Assembly (NCBI GenBank): GCA_015065795.1
Contig: SVPO01000013.1
Span: 1 to 32,159 of the forward strand
Source of the DNA: Oscillospiraceae bacterium
GTDB taxonomy: Bacteria; Bacillota; Clostridia; Oscillospirales; Acutalibacteraceae
Length of the DNA: 32,159 nucleotides
Direction of reading: 5' to 3'
A program made the position numbers and the translations under genes. Of this stretch, positions 8,705 to 16,040 are shown piece after piece (within the stretch, counting starts at the first letter, position 1; every line of letters begins with the position of its first letter). The notes beneath the pieces were generated by a model that was not told where the DNA came from, did not search any database, and saw nothing but the letters and a program-made list of their open reading frames with translations.

Positions 8705-9076
8705 ATGAACGTAAGACGGGGAGATATATATTACGCCGACCTCAGTCCGGTGGTGGGCAGCGAGCAGGGTGGGATAAGGCCGGTACTTATCGTGCAGAAC
8801 GATGTGGGCAACCGGTTCAGTCCCACGGTCATCGCCGCCGCCATCACCAGCCAGACCGACAAATCCCGTCTGCCGACGCATATCCGACTGAATTCCCCCG
8901 ACTGCGGTCTGCACAAGGATTCGGTGGTGCTGCTCGAGCAGGTGCGCACCCTTGATAAACGCAGACTGCGCGAGTGCATGGGCAGGCTGGACGACAGCGT
9001 CATGGACAAGGTGGACCGAGCCATATCAATCAGCCTCGGACTTGCCGGAACGGGCGGCATCAGAGAGGCGAACTGA
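8705..9076 (+). CDS. MazF/PemK-type mRNA endoribonuclease (NdoA-like toxin)
   Basis: A 123-residue toxin closely resembling Bacillus NdoA/MazF, a sequence-specific, ribosome-independent mRNA interferase. The N-terminal [20 protein letters not shown] block, R25 in [14 protein letters not shown] and T48 in AAITSQ match the catalytic positions known for this family. [16 protein letters not shown] and the dimer-forming C-terminal helix are also present. I chose ATG 8705 over the upstream in-frame ATG 8675 because GGAGAG at 8689-8694 is well spaced for it and family members begin at this residue. No antitoxin gene (MazE/EndoAI-like ribbon-helix-helix) is adjacent: the upstream 291 bp have no convincing small frame and the downstream gene is a permease. 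Confidence 0.92.
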   Translation: MNVRRGDIYYADLSPVVGSEQGGIRPVLIVQNDVGNRFSPTVIAAAITSQTDKSRLPTHIRLNSPDCGLHKDSVVLLEQVRTLDKRRLRECMGRLDDSVMDKVDRAISISLGLAGTGGIREAN

Positions 9077-9085
9077 ACAGTGACA

Positions 9086-9128
9086 GGCGGTGTGCCGGCG
9101 GAAAAAGCTGCCGGTGCGCCGCCTGCGG
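9086..9128 (+). terminator. Hairpin after mazF, possible terminator
   Basis: GGCGGTGTGCCGGC (9086-9099) pairs with GCCGGTGCGCCGCC (9110-9123) using three G-T wobbles, around a GAAAAAGCT loop. There is no clear T-run, so termination is uncertain. Confidence 0.4.
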
Positions 9129-9288
9129 CTGTTTGTGTACTAAGCAGGTAAAATGCGGCAGCTGTGGGGAAATCTTCGTTTTTCGTACAGGGATGCTCAC
9201 ACGGCTATGTTAAGATTTTGTGAAAATTGAACGGTACACAGACGTTACATACCGTCAATGTGACGAACAGAAAAATCATCACATATTC

Positions 9289-9317
9289 TTGACATCGGAT
9301 TCGGTTTTCGATATGCT
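9289..9317 (+). promoter_or_regulatory. Sigma-A promoter of the purine permease gene
   Basis: TTGACA at 9289-9294 and TATGCT at 9312-9317 with a 17-bp spacer. The start of transcription near 9324 gives a leader of about 168 nt before the permease start. The 9129-9288 stretch upstream shows no gene. Confidence 0.65.
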
Positions 9318-9351
9318 AAAAGTACGTTGTTTCCGGTCGGATTCCGTCGAC

Positions 9352-9414
9352 TGAAAATTCCGGTTCTGCTGATTCGAGACCTGCATAAGGCGTGTAGCGA
9401 ATCGGCAATTTTCA
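9352..9414 (+). promoter_or_regulatory. Structured 5' leader of the purine permease, unknown class
   Basis: TGAAAATT (9352-9359) pairs with AATTTTCA (9407-9414), and GCTGATTCG (9368-9376) pairs with CGAATCGGC (9398-9406). Both sit in one long hairpin with an 8-nt bulge on the 5' side and a 21-nt apical part that can form CCT/AGG. The leader lacks the purine-riboswitch core elements I would expect, so its role is open. Confidence 0.4.
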
Positions 9415-9491
9415 TTCAGCGGAGTTTTATCGGAGACGGCGAAAAAACAGGGCTGTTCGGAAGCCTAGAAAAAATTCAGGAGGTAATCAAG

Positions 9492-10874
9492 TTGTTCAAG
9501 CTCAAAGAAAAGAACGCAAAAATCACGACGGAAATAATTGCCGGCCTTACCACGTTCTTCACCATGGCCTACATTGTCTTCGTCAACCCTGACCTGATTT
9601 CTGCCGGTGCCGGCGGAGATGAAGCAGTCAAAACCAGCGTGTTCGTCGCTACCTGTCTGGCAGCCTTCTTCGGCACTCTGCTGATGGGTCTGCTGGCAAA
9701 CATCCCCTTTGCACAGGCTCCCGGTATGGGACTTAACGCTTTCTTTGCTTTCACTGTCATGGGCGCTATGGGTTACAGCTATGCCCAGGCTCTGGCAATC
9801 GTATTCATCTCCGGTATTCTGTTCATCCTCATCACTGCCGTTGGTCTGCGTCAGGCCATCGTCAGAGCTATCCCCAAGAACCTGAGATACGCCATCTCCG
9901 TTGGTATCGGCCTGTTCATCGCCTTTATCGGCCTGCAGGGCTCCAAAATCGTTGTCAACAACGACAGCACTCTCGTCGGTATTGCTCCCTTCAAGGAGAT
10001 CCTCAACGGTGACGTTGCTGTTTACGGCGCTCTGATGACTATTCTTGGCGTTGTCATCATCGCTGTTCTGAACCGCTTCAAGGTTCCCGGTGCTATCCTT
10101 GTCGGCATCATCGGCACCTCCGCTCTGTACTGGCTCATCGGCAGCCTGACCGGTATCGATCCTCTGCCCGCAAAGAGCATCGATCTTGCTCAGATCGGCA
10201 GCCAGTTCGGCACCTGGGCTGATACCTCCTTTGGTGTTGCCTTTACCGAAGGCTTTGCCGGTCTGTTCAAGGGCATGAGCTTCCTCGAGGGTCTGGTAGC
10301 TGTTGGCGTCATCGTCCTGTCCTTCTCCTTCGTCGATATGTTCGACACCATCGGCACCCTCATCGGCGCTGCCAACAAGGGCGGCATGCTGGACGAGGAC
10401 GGCAATATGCCTGAGATGACCAAGGCTATGCTGGCTGACTCCATCGCCACCACCACCGGTGCCGTTCTCGGTACCTCCACTGTTACCACCTTCGTCGAGT
10501 CCAGCGCAGGTATCGCTGCCGGCGGCAGAACCGGTCTTTCTTCTGTTGTGACCGCTGTCTGCTTCCTGCTGGCTCTGGCTCTGGCTCCTCTGACAGGCTA
10601 CGTTCCTGGTGCAGCCACCAACGCTGCCATCATCTTCGTCGGCGTTCTGATGATGAGCTCCGTCAAGGATATCGAATGGGACGACGCCACCGAGGCTGTT
10701 CCTGCCTTCGTCTGCATCGCTGCCATGCCTTTCTGCTACAGCATCTCCGAGGGTATCTTCCTGGGCATCATCACCCACGTCCTCATCAAGGTTCTCTCCT
10801 TCAAGTTCAAGGATGTTTCCGTCATCGAGTGCATCCTTGCCGCTCTGTTCATCCTCAAGTACCTGTTTGTCTGA
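9492..10874 (+). CDS. NCS2/AzgA-type purine (adenine/guanine/hypoxanthine) permease
   Basis: A 460-residue integral membrane protein of the AzgA/PbuG branch of nucleobase transporters, expected to import purine bases by proton symport. Diagnostic segments: TEIIAGLTTFFTMAYIVFVNP at the start, IPFAQAPGMGLNAFFAFTV, the VDMFDTIGTLIGAA motif that marks this branch, and TSTVTTFVESSAGIAAGGRTG near the substrate site. About 12-14 hydrophobic segments are visible. The start is a TTG at 9492, because AGGAGG at 9478-9483 sits exactly 8 nt before it and the homologous part begins there (FKLKEKNAKITTE); the longer open frame upstream has no such site and would begin inside the leader. A long structured leader precedes it. 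Confidence 0.93.
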   Translation: MFKLKEKNAKITTEIIAGLTTFFTMAYIVFVNPDLISAGAGGDEAVKTSVFVATCLAAFFGTLLMGLLANIPFAQAPGMGLNAFFAFTVMGAMGYSYAQALAIVFISGILFILITAVGLRQAIVRAIPKNLRYAISVGIGLFIAFIGLQGSKIVVNNDSTLVGIAPFKEILNGDVAVYGALMTILGVVIIAVLNRFKVPGAILVGIIGTSALYWLIGSLTGIDPLPAKSIDLAQIGSQFGTWADTSFGVAFTEGFAGLFKGMSFLEGLVAVGVIVLSFSFVDMFDTIGTLIGAANKGGMLDEDGNMPEMTKAMLADSIATTTGAVLGTSTVTTFVESSAGIAAGGRTGLSSVVTAVCFLLALALAPLTGYVPGAATNAAIIFVGVLMMSSVKDIEWDDATEAVPAFVCIAAMPFCYSISEGIFLGIITHVLIKVLSFKFKDVSVIECILAALFILKYLFV

Positions 10875-10912
10875 TAAACGGCACTGAGCTGAGCGTTTTA
10901 TCCCAATAATTT

Positions 10913-10945
10913 CAGCCCCCGGCCTGTGTGGTCGGGGGCTGTTGT
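10913..10945. terminator. Terminator-like hairpin between permease and dnaC-like gene
   Basis: AGCCCCCG (10914-10921) pairs with CGGGGGCT (10933-10940), extended by three more pairs around a TGTG(T) loop. T-runs are poor on both sides. It lies between two convergent genes. Confidence 0.55.
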
Positions 10946-11011
10946 CATGTGTGGGATAATGTCACGCCTGTCTGTCAGCGCGCACGGTCAGCTCGTGATC
11001 GGTCAGTGCGA

Positions 11012-12010
11012 TCAGTTCTGTTCGCTTCTGCGTGCCTTGCGCAGCACCACGCGCATATCGCTGCCGGAGAAGCGGTAGCGCTGATAGCTGCCGGTGATGC
11101 GCGATACCACGCGCTGGGTGTATTTCTGCTCCAGACCGTCGATGTCCAGATTGGTGCTGATGATGGTGGGGCGTCCGCGGAGCAGACGGGTGTTGATGAT
11201 GTCGTACAGCACCGAGACGGTGAACTGGGTGGCGAACTCCGCGCCCAGATCGTCAAGGATAAGCAGGTCGCACTGACACAGCAGCTCACGGGTGTTGTCG
11301 CCCTTGGGAGCGCGCCCGAAGTGCTCGTCCTCGATGCGTGCAAAGAGGTTGTTGGCAGAGCCGTAGACGACGCCGAAGCCCTTGTTTATGACCTCGCCGG
11401 CGATGGCAAGGGAAAGGTGGGTCTTGCCCAGTCCCACGCCGCCCTGCAGCAGCAGACTGGGTGAGCTGAGGGAGAAGTCGTCGGCGTAGCGGCGGCATTT
11501 CTCCAGAGTGATCGCCATGCCCTTGCGCGGCGAGACCATGCTGCCGTCGGCGGCACGGTCAGGATAATGATCCAGCGAGAAGCTCTCGAAGGTGCTCAGT
11601 CCCAGAGGGGTCTCGGCGTTGAGACGCTCAAAGGCGATGGTGCGCATTTCGCGCTGCAGGCAGGCGCACAGGCGGTCGCCGTCCACACCGGTGTCGCTGC
11701 AGACGGTGCAGGTGTATTCCGGTTTGAGCCAGTCGCTGTGATGTCCGTGCTGCTCCAGCAGGCTGCGCATCTGCGCCTGAATGGCAAGATTGCGCTCCTT
11801 GCAGTCCTCCACGCTGACGTCGCTGTCCTTTTTCAGGATGGCGACGGCAAGACGGGTGCAGGTAGTGGAAAGCTCACGCACCAGCTGCTCGTATTCGGGG
11901 CACTCGCGATAGAATTCATCCCGGCGGCGCTCGGCTTCGTATTCAGCCTGCTCGCGCAGACGGGCGATGCGTCCGCGGGCTTCGGCGTAGATTTCAGGTG
12001 AAAAACCCAT
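11012..12010 (-). CDS. DnaC/DnaI-like replicative helicase loader (AAA+ ATPase)
   Basis: A 332-residue AAA+ protein that should load the replicative DnaB/DnaC helicase at origins or restart sites. The N-terminal 100 residues are helical and charged. A small cysteine cluster follows (C101, C104, C115, C117), the zinc-binding module seen in Firmicute DnaI proteins that contacts the helicase. The ATPase part has Walker A GGVGLGKTH (190-198), Walker B LLILDDLGAEF, sensor I IISTNLDIDGL and an arginine-rich C-terminus (YRFSGSDMRVVLRK). GGAGA lies 7 nt before the ATG. It is the second gene behind the DnaD-domain gene with a 46-bp gap, an arrangement conserved in Clostridia. IstB-type transposase helpers are related but lack the N-terminal module. 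Confidence 0.92.
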   Translation of the reverse strand: MGFSPEIYAEARGRIARLREQAEYEAERRRDEFYRECPEYEQLVRELSTTCTRLAVAILKKDSDVSVEDCKERNLAIQAQMRSLLEQHGHHSDWLKPEYTCTVCSDTGVDGDRLCACLQREMRTIAFERLNAETPLGLSTFESFSLDHYPDRAADGSMVSPRKGMAITLEKCRRYADDFSLSSPSLLLQGGVGLGKTHLSLAIAGEVINKGFGVVYGSANNLFARIEDEHFGRAPKGDNTRELLCQCDLLILDDLGAEFATQFTVSVLYDIINTRLLRGRPTIISTNLDIDGLEQKYTQRVVSRITGSYQRYRFSGSDMRVVLRKARRSEQN

Positions 12011-12056
12011 GATTCAGTCTCCGATAAGTGAAAATTATGTATAAAGGCGGATAACT

Positions 12057-13160
12057 TTACGCGTCATCCATCCAGTCGTCGTCCAGCATAGCCTCGATGT
12101 CGTCGCGGTCGTAGGTGCCGCCGATCAGTCCGCTGCCTGCTTCAGGCTTACGGGGCACTTTTTCGGGGACTGCGGCGACATCAGCCTGCGCCTGCTCGGC
12201 GGTGGTGATGCCTTTTTTGTGCCAGTTGGACAGGATGCCGTTCATGTAGCTCATTGCCAGCTTGCCCTTGCTGTCCACGCAGCGCTCGTAGGCAAGCTGT
12301 ATCAGCTCGTCGGAAAAGCTCCAATCATTGACCCATACGTTTGCGTATTCCTGCTCCTTTTTGGTGGGAGCACGTTCGGGGAGATCAAGGAGGACGCGGA
12401 TGCGGTTCCACGCCGTACGGGCGGAACGCAGGTGCTTTATCTTGCTGTCCACCTGCTCGATGGTGATGATATCCTCACTGACCCAGCCGATGCCGGTGCT
12501 TTCGATGTATGCAAGGCTGGGCTTGCCGATCTCGCGGCAGTATTCCACCAGCATGGCGACGCAGGAGGGGGGCAGACCGTACCATTTTGTGAGGGTGATG
12601 AAGGCGGCGATCTCCGAGTGGTTGAGGTTCTTGCTGAGGATGCTGCCCAGCACCGAGAGCATCTGACGCAGCTCGCAGTCCTCGCGCATCATCTGTGTAC
12701 ACTCGTCGTAGGAATAGCGGATGCGCTCCCTGGCTTTTGGCTTGGGTTTGCTGTCATCCGCTTCCGCAGGCTGTGCGGACAGGGCAGCCTCGGCAGTGAT
12801 TTCCGGCGAGGAAACCTGCAGAGCGGCAGATGCGCTGACCGCGTCCTGTTGCTCCTGCGGCTCACACACCATCGGCTCGGATTGGCTTTGCGGCGCGCTT
12901 TCGGGCGGTACAAGCTGATCGCCTTTACACACGATCAGCCCCTGCTGCTGCCAGTATTCCAGCGCGTCGGCGGTGTCGCCCTCGGTGATTCCGCAGGCTT
13001 TTGCAAGCTCGGGGAGCTCCACGCTCTTACCGCTGTGGCGCAGCATATAAAGAAGCACCTTGAGCTGTGCTTCACCTGCCAGCCGCAGCTGGCGGTCAAC
13101 AAGGCCGCAGGGCACGGCAAAAACGCCGTTCCACGCGCCCAGATTCATTATGTAAGACAA
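12057..13160 (-). CDS. DnaD-domain replication initiation/restart protein
   Basis: A primosome protein, 367 residues from the chosen start. The N-terminal part is a winged-helix (FAVPCGLVDRQLRLAGEAQLKVLLYMLRHSG, then ELAKACGITEGDTADALEYW). A Glu/Ser/Ala-rich linker follows, then two DnaD/DnaB2 modules, the second carrying WNRIRVLLDL and the YMNGILSNWHKKGI signature. It should act with the downstream helicase loader. The frame is open to 13331, but a perfect TATAAT on the minus strand (13206-13201) lies inside that extension. AGGAGC (13172-13167) is spaced 6 nt from TTG 13160, so I chose that; ATG 13148 is the alternative. Confidence 0.88.
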   Translation of the reverse strand: MSYIMNLGAWNGVFAVPCGLVDRQLRLAGEAQLKVLLYMLRHSGKSVELPELAKACGITEGDTADALEYWQQQGLIVCKGDQLVPPESAPQSQSEPMVCEPQEQQDAVSASAALQVSSPEITAEAALSAQPAEADDSKPKPKARERIRYSYDECTQMMREDCELRQMLSVLGSILSKNLNHSEIAAFITLTKWYGLPPSCVAMLVEYCREIGKPSLAYIESTGIGWVSEDIITIEQVDSKIKHLRSARTAWNRIRVLLDLPERAPTKKEQEYANVWVNDWSFSDELIQLAYERCVDSKGKLAMSYMNGILSNWHKKGITTAEQAQADVAAVPEKVPRKPEAGSGLIGGTYDRDDIEAMLDDDWMDDA

Positions 13161-13200
13161 AATATCGCTCCTAACGTCCTGCGGTATCTTCGGGACAACC

Positions 13201-13231
13201 ATTATAACACACATCGGACTGTTTTTGTCCA
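13201..13231 (-). promoter_or_regulatory. Promoter of the dnaD-dnaC operon
   Basis: On the minus strand TGGACA (13231-13226) and TATAAT (13206-13201) are separated by 19 bp. The -10 is perfect and the spacing is long. It lies about 40 bp before the TTG start. Confidence 0.5.
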
Positions 13232-13344
13232 CCAAAACAGAAAAATAATAAAAATGTGGAAATGACTGCGTGCGTGTAGTAAAATATCCGTGAAAGAGAC
13301 CAACCGACGCCCCTGTCGGATGGTTATACATAAGGAAGGGCAGC

Positions 13345-13896
13345 GTGATTCAATTGTTAGACAACAAGGCTGCTGACTTGCTCATCTGCGCCGTGGCGCA
13401 GGGAGATATGTCTGCGCTGGAAAAGCTCTACTGCGAGCTGGCTCCGGCGGTGTGCGCCTTTGCACGCTCCATCGTTAAGGATGAAGCGGCGGCGCAGGAT
13501 ATCATGCAGGATACCTTTGTGCGCGTGTACAATTCCGCGGCGGCGTTCAGACCATGCGGTCTTGGATGCGCGTGGATAATGCAGATCGCCCGCAATCTGT
13601 CTCTGAACGCACTGACGCGCTTTGCACGCATCGAGCCGCAGGAGAACGCACCCGAGACCGCCGCCGCGGAGTCCACCGCCGATTCCGTCGAGGCACGGGT
13701 GATGATTATGAGCGCGCTGGATACCCTCAGTGAAGCCGAACGGCAGGTGGTCACCCTCCACGCCGTTTCGGGGCTGAAGCTGGATGAGGTTGCCAGGGTA
13801 TTGAACGAGCCGCTGGGCACGATAAAATGGCGTCATTCGGCGGCGATGAAGAAAATACGCGCGGCAATGTCCGCGGGAGAGGAGGCGGTAAAGTGA
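13345..13896 (+). CDS. ECF-type RNA polymerase sigma factor
   Basis: A 183-residue sigma-70 family member with regions 2 and 4 only. Region 2 includes LYCELAPAVCAFARSIVKDEAAAQDIMQDTFVRVY and the -10-contacting ACAW/NLSLNAL part. Region 4 is LDTLSEAERQVVTLHAVSGLKLDEVARVLNEPLGTIKWRHSAAMKKIR with a normal helix-turn-helix. It starts at GTG 13345 behind AAGGAAGGG. Its TGA overlaps the GTG of the next gene by 4 nt, so sigma factor and membrane partner are translationally coupled, as expected for an ECF/anti-sigma pair. The signal it answers is unknown. Confidence 0.9.
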   Translation: MIQLLDNKAADLLICAVAQGDMSALEKLYCELAPAVCAFARSIVKDEAAAQDIMQDTFVRVYNSAAAFRPCGLGCAWIMQIARNLSLNALTRFARIEPQENAPETAAAESTADSVEARVMIMSALDTLSEAERQVVTLHAVSGLKLDEVARVLNEPLGTIKWRHSAAMKKIRAAMSAGEEAVK

Positions 13897-14354
13897 ACGA
13901 CCAGAAGATCCTGAATATGGTTGCCGACACTGTCACTGCGGCAGCCAGGCCCGACTTTGCCGACCTGCTTGCGCGGATCAGGGCGGACAACGGGGCTTCC
14001 ACCGCCCCTCAGATGACACCGCAGCGCAGCGGCGCCGGCAAGGTTTTTGCCTATGCCGCAGCAGGCATTGCGGCAGCGGCAGCGCTGGGCACCATGACCT
14101 TTGTGGGACTTTCCATGGGTTCAGTAAGCAGCAGCGAGAGTTTTGCGCCCGATGCGGAGTGCGAAGCTCCGATGGCAAGTGAGTCCTTCTCCGAAGATAT
14201 TGGTTATGAGAACATCCTTGATTCCGCTGCGCCCTCGGAGCCCACGATGAACGATTCAATGGACAACGATATGTGGTCCGAGGATGAGAACGTGTCGGAC
14301 GGTGACGTCTCCGGCAGCGACGTTTCCGGCACCGACGCCCAAGAGGTAGAGTGA
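13893..14354 (+). CDS. Single-pass membrane protein, probable anti-sigma partner
   Basis: A 153-residue protein. The N-terminal 50 residues are cytosolic, one membrane segment spans about residues 51-74 (VFAYAAAGIAAAAALG), and the outside part is very acidic and Ser-rich, ending in short DVSGSDVSGTD repeats. I recognise no named anti-sigma domain (no HxxxC ZAS motif). The role is inferred from the 4-nt overlap with the sigma gene and the topology. GTG 13893 has GGAGG at 13881-13885, 7 nt away. The frame continues upstream to 13827 inside the sigma gene, without a better start. Confidence 0.65.
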   Translation: MNDQKILNMVADTVTAAARPDFADLLARIRADNGASTAPQMTPQRSGAGKVFAYAAAGIAAAAALGTMTFVGLSMGSVSSSESFAPDAECEAPMASESFSEDIGYENILDSAAPSEPTMNDSMDNDMWSEDENVSDGDVSGSDVSGTDAQEVE

Positions 14355-14355
14355 C

Positions 14356-15228
14356 ATGACGGCAGTAATCAGATTGCTGGCGGCGCTGCTGGCGCTGCTC
14401 ACCGTCAGCGGCTCACAGCCGTCCGTGAAGCTGTCGGGTGAAACGAGTGATTATTATATCGAAAAACTGGGGCTGACCCTGCAGCTGCCTGCGGAGGCGC
14501 ACGTCACCGACCGCACGGTGGACAGCGATTATCCGCCGCTGGAGCATTTCGGCATGAGTGCCCAGCAGCTGGAGGTGCAGTATAAGAAGGCTGATATCCA
14601 CTGCAATGCCATCTGGTTTCCCGAAGATACCGACATGACCGAGATCATCGTCGCCATGACCGAGGATGACGATTCCCGTGCCATATTCAACCTCAGGGAT
14701 TACGATCGTTTGTATCAGCAGGCACTTGCCGATTCCTATTCCCGGTTCAGCCAGCAAGGCATGGAGGTATCGGCGCAGTACACCGACGCATCGCTGGTGG
14801 ATACGGAGCAGGCGGTGTTTGTCCGCGCCCACGGCAGGAAGCGTTCGCAGGATTCCGAGGAGCGTCACCTGCATTATATGACCGTAGTCAACGGTCAGCG
14901 CATCGAGATCACCCTCGTGGAGCACGGCGCGGCAGAAGGGGACGGCGTGCGTACGGTAAGCGCGGAGAATCAGGAACTGATGGATGAGATCATCCGTACC
15001 ATGCGCTTTGATAAGCTGAAAAACGAATTCGTCGCCAAGAATTCCCGATTCATGACGGGGGCGTATGTGGTGCTGAGCCTTTCCGCTCTGCTGATAATCT
15101 CGTACATCGTCGGCAAGGTCAGGGCGACCATGGCGCAGAAGAAGGCAGCCGCAGAAGCCGACGCGGAGAGCAAATCTGCGAGCGATGAGGACGAAAATTC
15201 GACTGATGCGGAGGAAGCGGCGGAATAA
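14356..15228 (+). CDS. Exported membrane-anchored protein of unknown function in the sigma operon
   Basis: A 290-residue protein I do not recognise. It has a signal-peptide-like N-terminus (residues 1-20, IRLLAALLALLTVSG), a long external domain (about 25-230), one membrane segment (FMTGAYVVLSLSALLIISYIVG, about 233-254) and a basic-then-acidic cytosolic tail rich in Ala, Glu, Asp and Ser. The external part contains YYIEKLGLTLQLPAEAHVT and a TEIIVAMTEDDDS stretch, similar in feel to the beta-rich sensor domains of lipoprotein-like stress proteins, but no family can be named. It begins 1 nt after the stop of the anti-sigma-like gene, so the three genes form one transcript. A sensor or target of the ECF pathway is plausible. 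Confidence 0.65.
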   Translation: MTAVIRLLAALLALLTVSGSQPSVKLSGETSDYYIEKLGLTLQLPAEAHVTDRTVDSDYPPLEHFGMSAQQLEVQYKKADIHCNAIWFPEDTDMTEIIVAMTEDDDSRAIFNLRDYDRLYQQALADSYSRFSQQGMEVSAQYTDASLVDTEQAVFVRAHGRKRSQDSEERHLHYMTVVNGQRIEITLVEHGAAEGDGVRTVSAENQELMDEIIRTMRFDKLKNEFVAKNSRFMTGAYVVLSLSALLIISYIVGKVRATMAQKKAAAEADAESKSASDEDENSTDAEEAAE

Positions 15229-15229
15229 T

Positions 15230-15441
15230 GCTCCCCCAGTCACGGCATACGCCGCGACAGCCCCCTCGGGGAGGGGGCCTGTGCTCTCCAGTCACGGATT
15301 GCGATGCGGCAGCCCCCTCGGGGAGGGGGCCTGTGCTCCCCCAGTCACGGATTGCGATGCGGCAGCCCCCTCGGGGAGGGGGCGTATTGCTCCCCCAGTC
15401 ACGGCATACGCCGCGACAGCTGCCTTAGGGAGGGGGGGCTG
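15230..15441. repeat. Four tandem copies of a ~53-bp GC-rich hairpin repeat
   Basis: Units begin at about 15230, 15283, 15335 and 15389 (periods 53, 52, 54). Each has CCAGTCACGG, then CATACGCCGCGACAG or ATTGCGATGCGGCAG, then a hairpin GCCCCCTCGGGGAGGGGGC. The last unit is diverged (GCTGCCTTAGGGAGGGG). Units alternate between two versions of the middle part (units 1 and 4 against 2 and 3). Starts just after the stop of the sigma operon. Short frames through it are spurious. Confidence 0.85.
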
Positions 15442-15501
15442 TGGCTCCCCAAGGAAGCTGGTCTGCAGCGAAAAAACATCGCCAAGTCAAAGAGAATATT
15501 G

Positions 15502-15585
15502 GGGCACGTCCGCAGGATTCGCGCAGCGAATCAGGGCGACCGCAGAGGTGCGTATGCACCGTGTCGCCCGTTGCAGGAAGTGCCC
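15502..15585. repeat. Structured repeat element, copy A (three-way junction)
   Basis: An outer stem GGGCAC (15502-15507) / GTGCCC (15580-15585) encloses two hairpins: GATTCGC/GCGAATC (15516-15532, 3-nt loop) and GGGCGAC/GTCGCCC (15534-15540 with 15563-15569), whose interior carries GGTGC/GCACC (15547-15560). A second copy with compensatory changes lies at 15637-15717. Confidence 0.7.
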
Positions 15586-15636
15586 GGGCTGCCACAATGC
15601 GACGTGCAGATCCGCAGAATGATGAATGGGTGATGG

Positions 15637-15717
15637 GGCACGTGAGCGTGATTTGCGACGCAAATCCGAGTGACCGCAGAGGTGCGTACGCACCGTGTCA
15701 CTCGAAGCGTCAGTGCC
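15637..15717. repeat. Structured repeat element, copy B
   Basis: Same plan as copy A: outer GGCAC (15637-15641) / GTGCC (15713-15717), hairpin GATTTGC/GCAAATC (15650-15666) and hairpin GAGTGAC/GTCACTC (15668-15674 with 15697-15703) enclosing the palindrome GGTGCGTACGCACC. Three base pairs differ from copy A and all are compensated on the other strand of the stem. Confidence 0.7.
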
Positions 15718-15746
15718 GGACTGTCGTAAGCGAGAAGCGCATTTTG

Positions 15747-15774
15747 CTTCCTTTTGGGCGCAAGCAAAAGGAAG
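15747..15774. repeat. Perfect 10-bp hairpin preceding the 64-bp tandem array
   Basis: CTTCCTTTTG (15747-15756) pairs with CAAAAGGAAG (15765-15774) around an 8-nt loop. It abuts the tandem array that begins at 15779. Confidence 0.6.
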
Positions 15775-15778
15775 AGCC

Positions 15779-16010
15779 CAGCCGGCTTGAGGCGAAAACG
15801 TGAAGTCTGCACCATAGCCGACCGGCAACGAGTAAAGCCGCCCAGCCGGCTTGAGGCGAAAACGTGAAGTCTGCACCATAGCCGACCGGCAACGAGTAAA
15901 GCCGCCAGCCGGCTTGAGGCAAAAACGTGAAGTCTGCACCATAGCCGACCGGCAACGAGTAAAGCCGCCAGCCGGCTTGAGGCGAAAGCGAAAGGTTCGC
16001 ACCGCAGAGC
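15779..16010. repeat. 3.6 tandem copies of a 63-64-bp repeat
   Basis: Copies begin at 15779, 15843, 15906 and 15969 (periods 64, 63, 63), each opening with CAGCCGGCTTGAGGCGAAAA and ending ACGAGTAAAGCCGC. The first three are nearly identical; the fourth breaks off after its first 22 bases into a related but different sequence. On the minus strand it reads as a 21-residue repeat in an open frame, but nothing suggests translation. Confidence 0.85.
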
Positions 16011-16040
16011 CCGTACATCCAAGATAATCAGAATATAAGC

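Noticed and set aside
9318-9491. Purine riboswitch before the permease
   Set aside because: I could not find the conserved TATAATC-type stem start, the loop motifs or the junction residues, so I report only an unassigned structured leader.
9465-10778. A 437-residue minus-strand frame opposite the purine permease
   Set aside because: Asp/Gly/Gln-rich low-complexity translation, purely the mirror of the permease codons.
11012-12010. IstB-type transposase helper instead of replication protein
   Set aside because: No IstA transposase or inverted repeats flank it. The N-terminal cysteine cluster and the upstream DnaD gene fit a helicase loader.
13161-13331. Longer DnaD start at 13331
   Set aside because: A perfect TATAAT for this gene lies inside the extension, so the transcript would begin after it.
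15230-16010. Possible CRISPR array
   Set aside because: Repeats are 53 or 63-64 bp directly joined with no unique spacers of constant length, and no cas genes are present.
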